From: UBA7916 sp036121365 | GTDB lineage: Bacteria; Pseudomonadota; Gammaproteobacteria; Comchoanobacterales; Comchoanobacteraceae | DNA length: 64,000 nucleotides | Assembly: GCA_036121365.1 (NCBI GenBank) | Contig: JAZAFR010000011.1 | Span: 1-64,000 of the forward strand | Direction of reading: 5' to 3' | In this document: in pieces, positions 39,018 through 48,786 of the stretch | Layout of the letters: each line of letters starts with the position of its first letter | How positions within the stretch are numbered: the first letter of the stretch is position 1 | Position numbers and translations under genes: made by a program | The notes under the pieces: generated by a model | The model's input: only the letters and a program-made list of their open reading frames with translations | Database searches by the model: none | Told to the model about the DNA's origin: nothing

Positions 39018-40904
39018 TTATGAAACCGCGACAACTTCTTCAGTTTCTCTCTTGGATTTTTTATCACTCTTCACATGAGGTTTAATATAAATAGGAGCAC
39101 CTTTTTTGACATTACGCTTTGAAGAAGCCCCCCTTCTCTCACCATCTTTAAATCCGCTATCACTTCGTTTTTTTTGTGAAAAACCGCCATGATTTTTTTT
39201 CTTTAGTGAATCCGAATTTCTAAATGGTCTCTCATTTGAATTGCCACTATTAAATGTACCGTCTTTATTGCCTTTGTCATGTTTTTTAAAACTCAAGTAC
39301 CTAGAGCCCTCTTTCCTATTCCCATTCTGAAATCTATCGTCACCCCCTTCTGAGAATGAATTGCCATTTCGTGATGAACGATCAAAACTATTACCGGATT
39401 GTAACTTACCCCCTCCATTACCCGCTCTAGATTTTTTTGAAAAACCTTGCTTACTGGAGTTGTCAAATCTAGATGCTCTATCAGCATTATTTCCGCCTTG
39501 ACGGCGCCTACCCTCTCCTCTCTTTGCATAATCTTTCTTATTAAACTGATCATCCCCTGAAAAACGCTGATTTGTTGAATTACCAGTTTCAGAGATTCTA
39601 TTTCCAATTTGATCATCGACTCGAAGAAAGTCCTTCTTACCCACATTTCTATTTCTTGACGATCTATCCGATACATCCCTTTTGTGATCTTTAAACCTTG
39701 AAGACTTAGATGATGGCTGCTGTGCCCCCATTCCACCAAAACGAGTTTGAGCTGAAGGCTTTCTAGAGCGAGAATTAGACTGTGAGCGTTTTTGATTCTT
39801 GCTTCCAGAAGGCTTTGCATTTGGGTTTAATAAAATGCTAATTGCTTGCCATCTCTTCCTATCCACAGGGGAAACAAGATTCATAGCAAAACCTGATGCA
39901 CCATTTCTACCTGTCCTTCCAATTCTATGAATATAATCTTCTGGACATTGAGGCAAATCAAAATTAACAACGTGCTCAATATGAGGAATATCCAAACCAC
40001 GAGCCGCGACATCTGTAGCAACAAGCACTCTGAACTTTTCTTTACGAAAAGACTCAATTACCTTAGTACGACGACTTTGTCTCAAATCTCCATGTATGGC
40101 ATCACTTCTATGACCCTCTTTAGTCAGCCTTTTAGCCATTCTTTCAGTTGAAAATTTGGTTTTCATAAATATAATGACACTACCCTGACGCTTCTCAAGT
40201 GATTCAAGCAACTTATCATATTTGTCCTTTTCTGCAATCATTACTGTATCTTGGGTAATTTCCTTAGCAGGCATAAACGTTTGATCCATAGTAACGTTAA
40301 CAGGGTCTCGCAGATATCGATTGGATATTCTCTTAATTTCTTCAGGAAAAGTTGCTGAAAACATCAAAGTTTGTCTCGAATCACACGCCTGCTCAAGAAT
40401 GGCATCTATTTGCACACTAAAGCCCATATCCAACATACGATCAGTTTCATCAAGCACTACAAAATCACACCGCTTTAAATCTAAACTGCCTCGTCTTAGG
40501 TGATCATTGATACGACCTGGAGTCCCCACTATGACTTTTGGTGAAACTTTGAGCTGCTTCAGTTGCTTAAACATTGAATCACCACCAATTAAAAGGGCAA
40601 CCTTCAAAAAAAGCCCTTCTTTGAGCAGCGCTTGAATTTGAGTCATGACTTGCTGAGCAAGCTCTCGAGTTGGGGTAATCACCAATGCTTTGCTGACTTT
40701 ATTATCAGCCTTCAGTAAATGCGTTAACATCGGCAACAAAAATGCAAGTGTTTTACCACTCCCCGTTTGTGCAGATCCAACAACATCCTTGCCCTCTAAG
40801 GCAACAGGTATCGCCTTACCCTGTATCGGGGTCGGCTGGACTAATTTAAGTTTATCTAACCCGTTTTTGAGGACAACAGGCATGTCCATAGATTCAAAAG
40901 TCAT
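39018..40904 (-). CDS. DEAD-box RNA helicase with RGG-like tail
   Basis: 628 residues. The helicase core (1-370) has the Q motif (QPTPIQ), AQTGSGKT, PTRELAQQ, a DETD form of motif II, SAT, and HRIGRTGR. The remaining 250 residues are a low-complexity tail rich in Arg, Gly, Asn, Ser and Lys, typical of RNA-binding extensions of RhlE/DeaD-type enzymes. These unwind RNA secondary structure in ribosome assembly and decay, especially in the cold. The D-E-T-D box is a substitution for the canonical D-E-A-D. The neighbouring cold-shock protein gene lies 88 bases upstream on the same strand. Confidence 0.92.
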   Translation of the reverse strand: MTFESMDMPVVLKNGLDKLKLVQPTPIQGKAIPVALEGKDVVGSAQTGSGKTLAFLLPMLTHLLKADNKVSKALVITPTRELAQQVMTQIQALLKEGLFLKVALLIGGDSMFKQLKQLKVSPKVIVGTPGRINDHLRRGSLDLKRCDFVVLDETDRMLDMGFSVQIDAILEQACDSRQTLMFSATFPEEIKRISNRYLRDPVNVTMDQTFMPAKEITQDTVMIAEKDKYDKLLESLEKRQGSVIIFMKTKFSTERMAKRLTKEGHRSDAIHGDLRQSRRTKVIESFRKEKFRVLVATDVAARGLDIPHIEHVVNFDLPQCPEDYIHRIGRTGRNGASGFAMNLVSPVDRKRWQAISILLNPNAKPSGSKNQKRSQSNSRSRKPSAQTRFGGMGAQQPSSKSSRFKDHKRDVSDRSSRNRNVGKKDFLRVDDQIGNRISETGNSTNQRFSGDDQFNKKDYAKRGEGRRRQGGNNADRASRFDNSSKQGFSKKSRAGNGGGKLQSGNSFDRSSRNGNSFSEGGDDRFQNGNRKEGSRYLSFKKHDKGNKDGTFNSGNSNERPFRNSDSLKKKNHGGFSQKKRSDSGFKDGERRGASSKRNVKKGAPIYIKPHVKSDKKSKRETEEVVAVS

Positions 40905-40991
40905 AATTTTACAATCCTAAATATTTAATTTACTAATTAAAACATTGCAAACACTTTAAGAAATCTAGTAACACCCCAAGTGTCTTTAATA

Positions 40992-41213
40992 TTATTCTTC
41001 TGGTTGAGAGTCAATCAATGACAAATTCACCGCTGAAGCACGTCCGTCTTTGGTGAAAAGCTCAAAACTGATCTTTTGGTCTTCTTTCAGGTATTTCAAC
41101 CCAGCCTCTTCCAATGCTGACATGTGTACAAACACGTCATCTGAACCATCGTCAGGGGCAATAAAGCCAAATCTTTTCTTTGTGTTAAACCATTTTACTA
41201 TTCCAGTTGCCAT
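40992..41213 (-). CDS. Cold-shock domain protein
   Basis: 73 residues from the ATG at 41,213, with GGAG seven bases upstream; an upstream in-frame start adds only unmatched residues. The single OB-fold has RNP1 (KRFGFI, where most members have KGFGFI) and RNP2 (VFVHM). Csp proteins melt RNA structure. Placement just before a DEAD-box helicase suggests a shared cold response. A 280-base upstream region is available for a structured leader, but none was resolved. Confidence 0.93.
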   Translation of the reverse strand: MATGIVKWFNTKKRFGFIAPDDGSDDVFVHMSALEEAGLKYLKEDQKISFELFTKDGRASAVNLSLIDSQPEE

Positions 41214-41519
41214 AATCGCTCCAATAATTAATAACAAGCTTCGTTAAAACAAAGCCTCTGTTCATTTCTTAACCACACCGCAACTTCAGAACATCCACAA
41301 ACAACGCAACTAAAAAGATCAACTCATGAATTATACCTGATAACAACCAAAAGTCAAGAAAAACAACCGCAAAACTTTTTGGCATACATTATTTACCACA
41401 AAGCACCCTGCACAAATATCAGCAAAGCCACATATCAGAAATATGATATCTATTATCATCTTTGTATCAGTTTTCTAACAATGCTAAAATAAAATACCTA
41501 TCCAAATTCAAGCAAACAT

Positions 41520-42170
41520 ATGACCACATCCAATTGCAAATGGCACCATGAAACCAAACTACTAACAGACTACCACAATACTGAATGGGGCTACCCTTGC
41601 ACCAATGACCAAGAGTTATTTCAAAAAATATCACTAGAGACCATGCAAGCAGGATTAAGTTGGCGAACCATTTTAGAAAAAAAACATGATATCTGCCAAT
41701 GCTTTAAAAACTTCAACCTTAAAGAAGTGGCTTCTTTCAATACAGACACCATAGAAAAAATACTATCAAACCCCAAAGTCATCCGCAACCGAAAAAAAAT
41801 ACATGCCATTATCCACAATGCCAACATCGCCATACAAATACAAAAACAACATGGATCATTTAGCCAGTTCATTTGGAACCATAAGCCAAAAAAACAAAAC
41901 ACACCCTTCTCCTCTCCTCCCAAAGAAGCCATACAGCTCACACGATCACTCAAACAATACGAATGGAAGTTCATAGGAGAAACAACTTGCTATGCCTTCA
42001 TGCAAGCTGCTGGAATCATCAACGACCATGACCTCACATGCCCAATACGTACAACCATTGAACAAAAACTAAAAAACCTTTTATTAACACCAAATAAACG
42101 CATTCCACCTGAAGATAAAAACCAACATGACTCAAGAGACAAGAACCGACCTAAACCAATCCAAAACTAA
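41520..42170 (+). CDS. tag: DNA-3-methyladenine glycosylase I
   Basis: 216 residues. Tag removes N3-methyladenine from DNA. The zinc-ligand pattern is complete: C6 and H19 near the N-terminus (CKWHH...YHNTEWG) and NDHDLTC near the C-terminus, matching C4, H17, H175 and C179 of E. coli. The E40-T-M-Q-A-G-L-S-W segment forms the base pocket. A basic tail of 30 residues is an extension. It stands alone between a cold-shock gene and a small unknown gene. Confidence 0.93.
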   Translation: MTTSNCKWHHETKLLTDYHNTEWGYPCTNDQELFQKISLETMQAGLSWRTILEKKHDICQCFKNFNLKEVASFNTDTIEKILSNPKVIRNRKKIHAIIHNANIAIQIQKQHGSFSQFIWNHKPKKQNTPFSSPPKEAIQLTRSLKQYEWKFIGETTCYAFMQAAGIINDHDLTCPIRTTIEQKLKNLLLTPNKRIPPEDKNQHDSRDKNRPKPIQN

Positions 42171-42172
42171 CA

Positions 42173-42370
42173 TCATGGCAAAAGAACCCCAAACAGTTTA
42201 CGAACTCCTGAATACAATCGATAGCCCCATCGACAGCATATATTTGCACGCATTTTACAAAAATCCATACTAGATCTCTGCTTTACAATCTCGTAATATT
42301 CACGATCCAATCTCAGGTAATATTCATATGTAATCCCTTCAGAAGCTGGATCTATATTATAAATAGACAT
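42173..42370 (-). CDS. Small hypothetical protein
   Basis: 65 residues from the ATG at 42,370, which has GGGGA four bases upstream. It is not recognised. The sequence is rich in Tyr and Arg (YEYYLRLDREYY) and has two adjacent cysteines. It converges with tag, leaving two bases between the stops. The ribosome site is the main support. Confidence 0.35.
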   Translation of the reverse strand: MSIYNIDPASEGITYEYYLRLDREYYEIVKQRSSMDFCKMRANICCRWGYRLYSGVRKLFGVLLP

Positions 42371-42623
42371 CAATTCCCCATCTACCATATTCAAAAATCA
42401 GCCATCATTATTAGTAAAATTTTTATCAATAGATGTATTTTCAATATTATTATTCACCAAATGAATTTTGACATCATATTCCGATTTGAGCTTTTTGTGA
42501 TCATTTCATCAATTTGTGACCATGTATACTTAACAGATCTTCTAGAAATACCAATCAACATTACTGACAACTCTCAAAAGACTTTTTTCACCAAATAAAA
42601 TCAACACCACATCTAATCAAATT

Positions 42624-43439
42624 TTAATAGGTCATCCATTGGAAAAACACAATCAACATAATCAAGAAAAACAACAGCATATCAAGAAAGTTAATGCTTA
42701 AATTTGAGTTTGCCCACGCTCCTACCTGTGTAAAAAATGGAGACACTAAAACCGAGAAGAATATCATAGGTAAATAGATATTTGCATATATGACAGGGTA
42801 TTGGGTATATGTATCGGGAAAAAATATCGTAACTATCAAACTACAAAAGGAAAGCAACAAAGAGTAAAAACTTGAAATAGAAACAGCAGCATGCTTATCC
42901 CCATAAATCGAAAGCATTAAAGGAAACATAACGAGACCTCCCCCTATCCCACACAATACACAAATAACACCAACGGGGATGAGCAGCATTGGATAATAAC
43001 ACCTTTGAAAAACCATCCCCTGAAATAAGGAACTAGAGGCCATTACACGGCTCAAAATTCTTAAAATGATTACAAAAAGTAAAAAACATGGAAACAAAAC
43101 ATGCAAAAAGTCATCGCTTGCCATCTTAGCTACAAAAGACCCAATAACACCAGCAACTAAACTTGAAACCATTATCCAAGGCAAATCAGGTCGCAGCTTT
43201 GATAAAATCGGTATTCTTCTATATGAGGATACGCCGTTGACAATACAAATATTACACAAGGACGTTGTCGTAGCAACCGCCATTGTGTTGGGGATAGAAT
43301 CATAAAAATACATGAACATAAAATTTAAAACTGGAACAACAAAAAAACCTCCTCCGATCCCAAAAACGCCCGACACAACACCACAAAGGGCGCAAACAGT
43401 GAGAAGCAAAGACAGCCACAATATTGTTTCAAAAACCAT
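42624..43439 (-). CDS. TauE/SafE family sulfite/anion exporter
   Basis: 271 residues with about eight membrane segments. The repeated signature GVFGIGGGFFVVP near residue 25 and GIGGGLVMFPLML near 170 is diagnostic of the TauE/SafE (formerly DUF81) family. Members move sulfite, sulfoacetate or other anions across the inner membrane. The true substrate is unknown and no sulfur-metabolism gene is adjacent. Confidence 0.88.
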   Translation of the reverse strand: MVFETILWLSLLLTVCALCGVVSGVFGIGGGFFVVPVLNFMFMYFYDSIPNTMAVATTTSLCNICIVNGVSSYRRIPILSKLRPDLPWIMVSSLVAGVIGSFVAKMASDDFLHVLFPCFLLFVIILRILSRVMASSSLFQGMVFQRCYYPMLLIPVGVICVLCGIGGGLVMFPLMLSIYGDKHAAVSISSFYSLLLSFCSLIVTIFFPDTYTQYPVIYANIYLPMIFFSVLVSPFFTQVGAWANSNLSINFLDMLLFFLIMLIVFFQWMTY

Positions 43440-44238
43440 TTCATTTCCAACAAATTTTAATCCTCATTTTACATTAAAAAGTTCTAACCACGCAATAGTA
43501 ACACAAAAAATAAAAATCAACTCGATCGAAAACTAAAAAATAATAGCCACTTGAATAACTTTAGGACTTTGCAACATTTGGACTTTTTACATCTGAATCA
43601 CAATAGGTATCACCCCAGTCTTCATACCCTCTACTGAAACAAGTCTTCTATATCGGAACAACTTTATCCAGAAGATCTTCTTACCTGTGATCATCGTAAG
43701 TCATGATATTTTAGGACAGAATGCAAAAAAAAACAGGCCTCACAAGACCACAAGAGAATCAAAATAATCTCGGATAAATTTCAAAACGGAATAGAAAAAA
43801 ATAATGAAGAATTGCAAATACTCAGGAAACTCATAAAACAAGAAAACCCAAACAACAACCAGAAGAAAATTAAACTTCATGAACGGTACTTTACTTTCAT
43901 TTTAATTCCTACTGATATCATCTGAATCATGTGTAGATTTAACTCGAAAACCATGACTTCATACAGATGGAACTTATTCAAAAAGACATCATCAATGTTG
44001 CATCACTCAATGAGCATGATTCATTTTGATACATCTCCATCAACAAAAACATCTCATATCATAATATTTCAACCAGAGTCACGGTAATCTTACAAGTTTC
44101 ACTCATACTCTTTAATTGAATAATTATCAGAAAATATCATTTAAATAACACTAGAGTAGACATAGCACTACAAAACTAACTTTACATACAAATGCAATTA
44201 TTGTTAGTATAATATTAATAACCATTAGGATAAACCCA
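43440..44238 (+). promoter_or_regulatory. Long upstream region of the carotenoid-retinal operon
   Basis: About 800 bases without a convincing gene, between the divergent exporter and crtI. A perfect TATAAT lies at 44,208-44,213, 26 bases before the TTG start of crtI, but no good -35 is seen. The missing -35 would fit control by an activator. I see no clear LitR/CarH operator. A short frame starting near 43,721 runs only 18 codons. The region may carry a decayed gene. Confidence 0.5.
44208..44213 (+). promoter_or_regulatory. -10 box of the carotenoid-retinal operon
   Basis: Perfect TATAAT, 25 bases before the crtI TTG start; the matching -35 is poor. See also the long upstream region. Confidence 0.5.
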
Positions 44239-45747
44239 TTGACTACGCAAAAGAAACTAATTGTCATCGGAGGCGGTTTTGGAGGAATTGCATCTGCACT
44301 AAGAGCCAGAAAACTGGGCTATGATGTGACAATATTCGACAAAGCATCTAAGCTTGGCGGCAAAGCACAGGTCTACACACATGGAGAATTCAAACACGAT
44401 GCAGGACCAACTGTCATCACTGCACCTTTTTTAATTGACGAGCTTTTTGAACTTTTCAATAAAAAAAGAGAAGATTATATACAATTTATTCGATTGACAA
44501 CTTGGTACCAATTTCGATTTTCTGACAACACTTTGTTCAATTATGGAGGAAGCATCAACGACACACTTGAAGAAATCAACAAAATCTCACCCAATGATAA
44601 AAAAGGATATCTATCCCTCCTAGAAGCCTCAAAAAAAATTTACAACATTGGCTTTGAAAAACTTGCCACAAAACCATTTCACAAAATATCAACCTTGCTC
44701 AAATTCACACCCAGTATGATCAAACTCAAAAGCTATCAAAGCGTTTGGTCACTGGTTTGCTCACATCTGAAATCTGACAAGCTAAGACAAGCTTTCTCCA
44801 TTCAACCCTTATTGGTTGGAGGAAACCCTTTTGACACCACAAGTATTTATAATCTAATTCATTTCCTAGAACGCAAAGACGGCATATACTTTGCAAAAGG
44901 CGGTACGGGAAACCTCATCAATGCGCTCACAAAGTTAATGGATGAACAACAAATCAAAATCAAGTTAAAACAAAACATCACTGCCATCAACTTAGACAGA
45001 AGAAGCAGACGGGTTATGGGCGTCACCACATCAGATAATGAATTTCACCCTTGCAATTATATCATCTCAAATACAGACCCTCATTATCTTTATAAACACC
45101 TGCTACCAAAAACAGCTATCAACCTCTCTGCAAAAATAAAAAATAGATTTACAAAAAAATCGATGGGACTTTTTATATTGTTTTTTGGAACAAAAAAGCA
45201 ATACCCGAATATAAAACACCACACAATCTCACTGAGTCCGCGATATAAAACCTTACTAAAAGATATTTTCGATCATAAAATAGTACCAGATGATTTCTCA
45301 TTGTATTTGCATAGACCAACCGCTACAGATGACTCATTTGCGCCAAAGGGATGCGATAGCTTTTATGCTTTGGTCCCCGTTGCAAACCTGCAGGGAGGCC
45401 AAAACTGGGATATACTCGGCCCTCAATTCCAAAAGAGGGTACTGGATAATTTAGAAAAAACACTGTTACCTGACCTGAACAAACACCTAGATCACGTCTT
45501 TTATAAAAGCCCAAAAGATTTCCAGCATGAACATCTAAATGTGGATGGTGAGGCTTTTTCCATAGCGCCCTTATTTTATCAATCGGCATGGTTTAGATAT
45601 CACAATCAAGCTGAAGGCGTCAAAAATCTTTTTCTCGTTGGCGCAGGGACACATCCAGGAGCGGGTTTACCGGGCGTACTAAGCTCTGCCAAAGTCGCAA
45701 TAAAACTTTTGTCAAAAGCAGAATCCCAAACCAGAGTAACCACATGA
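44239..45747 (+). CDS. crtI: Phytoene desaturase
   Basis: 502 residues; the start is TTG with AGGA about nine bases upstream. CrtI desaturates phytoene stepwise to lycopene using FAD. The N-terminal dinucleotide fold (VIGGGFGGIASALRARKLG) and the C-terminal LFLVGAGTHPGAGLPGVL FAD segment are intact. It is the first gene of a tightly packed set in which each gene overlaps the next: crtI-crtB by four bases. Confidence 0.96.
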   Translation: MTTQKKLIVIGGGFGGIASALRARKLGYDVTIFDKASKLGGKAQVYTHGEFKHDAGPTVITAPFLIDELFELFNKKREDYIQFIRLTTWYQFRFSDNTLFNYGGSINDTLEEINKISPNDKKGYLSLLEASKKIYNIGFEKLATKPFHKISTLLKFTPSMIKLKSYQSVWSLVCSHLKSDKLRQAFSIQPLLVGGNPFDTTSIYNLIHFLERKDGIYFAKGGTGNLINALTKLMDEQQIKIKLKQNITAINLDRRSRRVMGVTTSDNEFHPCNYIISNTDPHYLYKHLLPKTAINLSAKIKNRFTKKSMGLFILFFGTKKQYPNIKHHTISLSPRYKTLLKDIFDHKIVPDDFSLYLHRPTATDDSFAPKGCDSFYALVPVANLQGGQNWDILGPQFQKRVLDNLEKTLLPDLNKHLDHVFYKSPKDFQHEHLNVDGEAFSIAPLFYQSAWFRYHNQAEGVKNLFLVGAGTHPGAGLPGVLSSAKVAIKLLSKAESQTRVTT

Positions 45748-46679
45748 AAACACAGCCTTCAAAATATTTACTGCCCACATTAAAACGCCTAACTCCTGGC
45801 AATTATAAAATTAAAAAGCATGCAAAAAGTTTTTACCTAGCGCAACTTTTTCTGAAAAATAAAGATTGTGAAAAAATCAAGGATCTTTATGAACTTTGTC
45901 GACTGATTGACGACACTGCTGATAATCCAGATCTTTCAAATACACACGCACTAAAAAAACTACAACAGTTTGAATCTATTATACAAGAGAAATCAAAAAA
46001 TAATATAATCTCAATCACCAATCACTTGAATGTAGAAACAGACACCCTGCTCAAACTCATCGAAGGCATGAAAAGCGATAGAGAACACAAACAACCAAAA
46101 TGCATGAGAGAGCTCATCAAATATTGCTACCAAGCTGCTGGAACCGTTGGCCTGATGATGTGTGACGCAATGAAAATTCAAGAACAAAACGCAAAACACC
46201 ACGCAATCTGTCTTGGCATTGCCATGCAAATAACCAACATAACAAGAGACATATGGGAAGATTCGATCAACCAAAGAGTCTACCTTCCAAAAAGTATAGT
46301 TGGCAATATAGAGCCTCAAGACATCATACAAAATAAAGTCAAAAGCGAAGTGATAAAAAACTCAGCCAAGCGTCTTCTAGAAACCGCTGAACTTTTCTAT
46401 CAAGAAGGCAATAGAGGGCTAAGATATATCCCCAAAGAAAATAGATTTTCCATTTATTTGGCATCAGAACTGTACAGAAACATTGGACAAAAAATAACTC
46501 AAAACAACTATGCCTACGAGAATATCAGAGCGTCCTGCTCAACAACAGACAAACTCGTCATCATAATAAGATGTCTAAAAAATTATTACAAAAACCCCGA
46601 GTCACCATCAATAACAAAGTCAACTATAGAAGAGCATGCCTATGTGACCTTCAAAAACTCAATGGAATCTTTGGCATGA
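45744..46679 (+). CDS. crtB: Phytoene synthase
   Basis: 311 residues. It joins two geranylgeranyl diphosphates to make phytoene. The two Mg-binding aspartate-rich motifs are present: DDTAD at residues 56-60 and RDIWED at 168-173. The start overlaps the crtI stop (ATGA) and its own stop overlaps the crtY start. The C20 precursor synthase crtE is not in the operon and must be elsewhere. Confidence 0.95.
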   Translation: MKTQPSKYLLPTLKRLTPGNYKIKKHAKSFYLAQLFLKNKDCEKIKDLYELCRLIDDTADNPDLSNTHALKKLQQFESIIQEKSKNNIISITNHLNVETDTLLKLIEGMKSDREHKQPKCMRELIKYCYQAAGTVGLMMCDAMKIQEQNAKHHAICLGIAMQITNITRDIWEDSINQRVYLPKSIVGNIEPQDIIQNKVKSEVIKNSAKRLLETAELFYQEGNRGLRYIPKENRFSIYLASELYRNIGQKITQNNYAYENIRASCSTTDKLVIIIRCLKNYYKNPESPSITKSTIEEHAYVTFKNSMESLA

Positions 46680-47854
46680 GAACCCATGACATCCTCATCA
46701 TTGGTGGTGGCTGCTCAGGCCTAGCACTTGCTTACCATCTAAAAAAAAACAATACCGATCAAAAAATCATCATTCTCGAATCAAGAAAAGAATATACGCA
46801 TGATAAAACATGGTGTTTCTGGGAAAAAAATGAAAATCTATGGACAAGTATGGCAACAAAACATTGGAGTCATTGGTCTTTTCACACAGACAGTGATCAC
46901 CAGACCATCAAACACGAAAGTCAAATCTGGAAATACTATCATCTTCCAGCCATAAAATATTATAAGCACATGACACAAACCATTCGTACCAGCAATAACA
47001 TCACGCTAAAAATGAACACACAAGTCACTAAAATCACAAAAGAAAAGACTTCACTTTTGGGCCCCAAAGGGACTACCTATCAACTACAGACAAATAACGA
47101 CACCTATCGCGCTTTACATGTGATTGATACCCGACCTCAAAGAAGTGGAGAAAGCATACTTTTTCAGAGCTTTTATGGGTTCGAAATTGAAATCCAAGCA
47201 TCTCAAAATGATGATTGTGTCGCCCTCATGCACAATATGAGAACAGATGACACAAGTTTCCGTTTTAACTATATACTGCCCTTGTCCAAAACACACATGC
47301 TTTTTGAACACACACGTTTTGCCGATAGCCCCATATCAGAAGAAATCATGAAAAAAGAATGTTCAATTGAAATGAAACGTTTGGATATTAAACATCAAAA
47401 AATCATTCGCACAGAATATGGATTATTACCGATGGGTTTGAAAATCAAACCATCTCAATTTCACACTGGAGGACAGCGCCAGGGTGCGTTGCGAGACGCA
47501 TCAGGATATGCTTTTTTACGGATTCAAAGATGGGCTGATGCATTTTCAAAAGAACTGATCAATCAGTCTGATCATAAAACAAAGATACCAAACAAAAATC
47601 GTAAAGACAGTCAAAAAACAATGGACATGTTCTTCCTAAAGACACTTCGAAGAGAACACCATGACAGCTCAAAAATATTCATGTCTCTTGCCAAAAGTGC
47701 TGGGGCCAATCTATTTTCAAGATTCATGTCAGATCAGTCATCACTGATGGATAAAATAAGAATCATCATCAGCATGCCACCGTGGCCATTCATCAAAACA
47801 CTTTTTTCCAATCCTTCATCTCAATTCACCAGAAGTCAAAAATCTTATGACTAG
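46676..47854 (+). CDS. crtY: Lycopene beta-cyclase
   Basis: 392 residues from the ATG at 46,676, which overlaps the crtB stop (ATGA) and lies just before the FAD-binding ILIIGGGCSGLALAYHL. CrtY closes both ends of lycopene to beta-carotene. The HDKTWCFW motif near residue 45 is typical of the CrtY family. A frame open further upstream lies wholly inside crtB and was not used. The stop overlaps the next gene by eight bases. Confidence 0.92.
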   Translation: MRTHDILIIGGGCSGLALAYHLKKNNTDQKIIILESRKEYTHDKTWCFWEKNENLWTSMATKHWSHWSFHTDSDHQTIKHESQIWKYYHLPAIKYYKHMTQTIRTSNNITLKMNTQVTKITKEKTSLLGPKGTTYQLQTNNDTYRALHVIDTRPQRSGESILFQSFYGFEIEIQASQNDDCVALMHNMRTDDTSFRFNYILPLSKTHMLFEHTRFADSPISEEIMKKECSIEMKRLDIKHQKIIRTEYGLLPMGLKIKPSQFHTGGQRQGALRDASGYAFLRIQRWADAFSKELINQSDHKTKIPNKNRKDSQKTMDMFFLKTLRREHHDSSKIFMSLAKSAGANLFSRFMSDQSSLMDKIRIIISMPPWPFIKTLFSNPSSQFTRSQKSYD

Positions 47855-48731
47855 CAACCAAAAAGAAATTTCCGGTAATCAAACAATATTAAAACCAGAT
47901 GCTTTTTTATTCTGGATGACCTCCCTCTTTTTATGCCTACAAGCAAACTCAACCCCCTTTCGTGTCCCTCTTGAAACACTCATCACTTGTATCATCATCA
48001 TTGGGATATCACACGGCGCAACAGATTTTCTAATCCTCAAAAAAACCATGCACAATACTTTTATTCAATGTTTGAAATATATGGGCATTGTAATCATTGC
48101 GATTCTGTTTTGGATCGCATTCCCGTTGGCAGGACTTTTGCTATTTTTGATCATTTCAGCACACCATTTTGGTTGCGATTGGGAAAAAAAAGAACTTCAA
48201 ATTTTACAAAGTGGAATTGGTTTATTATGCATACCTCTGTATTATCACCCCAATGAAACGCTAGAGATTTTAAACCTCATCTCTGATAAACATGTGAATC
48301 TATCTTTCTTGGTCACATTGTCTTCTCCTGTTTTCTATTTGAGCATACTAAGAGCATCTCACAGATTGTTGCATAAACACTGGATATATCTAGAATATAT
48401 GAACTTATTGATACTTGGAAAATATCTCCATCCACTGACTTTTTTCACCCTATATTTTTGCACACTGCATAGCATGCGACATTTAAACAACCATGTACTC
48501 AAACACACCATCTCAAAAAAAGACATCTTCGCATTCATAGCCACAAGCTGTGCTTCCTGGGGTTTATTGATTGTTTTTAGCGGTCTCATCATAGACGATT
48601 TAAAAAATATTGACTCATCTGACTACTTGAGACCTCTTTTTATCTTTATCTTCTCAATTACTGTCCCCCATATGTTATTGGCGATCCAAACAAAAAAACA
48701 GCACTCTAACAAAAAATCACCCGATCATTAA
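47847..48731 (+). CDS. blh: Beta-carotene 15,15'-dioxygenase, Brp/Blh family
   Basis: 294 residues with seven to eight hydrophobic segments. Blh cleaves beta-carotene into two retinal molecules, the chromophore of microbial rhodopsins. Family histidines likely to bind iron are visible: H56 in SHGATD, H107 in SAHHFG, H208 and H212 in LHSMRH, with H275 near the end. It overlaps crtY by eight bases and closes the pathway. A rhodopsin gene is expected elsewhere in the genome but is not in this window. Confidence 0.92.
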   Translation: MTSNQKEISGNQTILKPDAFLFWMTSLFLCLQANSTPFRVPLETLITCIIIIGISHGATDFLILKKTMHNTFIQCLKYMGIVIIAILFWIAFPLAGLLLFLIISAHHFGCDWEKKELQILQSGIGLLCIPLYYHPNETLEILNLISDKHVNLSFLVTLSSPVFYLSILRASHRLLHKHWIYLEYMNLLILGKYLHPLTFFTLYFCTLHSMRHLNNHVLKHTISKKDIFAFIATSCASWGLLIVFSGLIIDDLKNIDSSDYLRPLFIFIFSITVPHMLLAIQTKKQHSNKKSPDH

Positions 48732-48786
48732 CTATTGCTTAAATTCATATGACTGTTAGAATAAAGAAATCGAAGGAGACAATTTT

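Noticed and set aside
39293..39820. 175-codon minus-strand frame inside the helicase gene
   Set aside because: Alternative frame of the low-complexity helicase tail; the main frame has all motifs.
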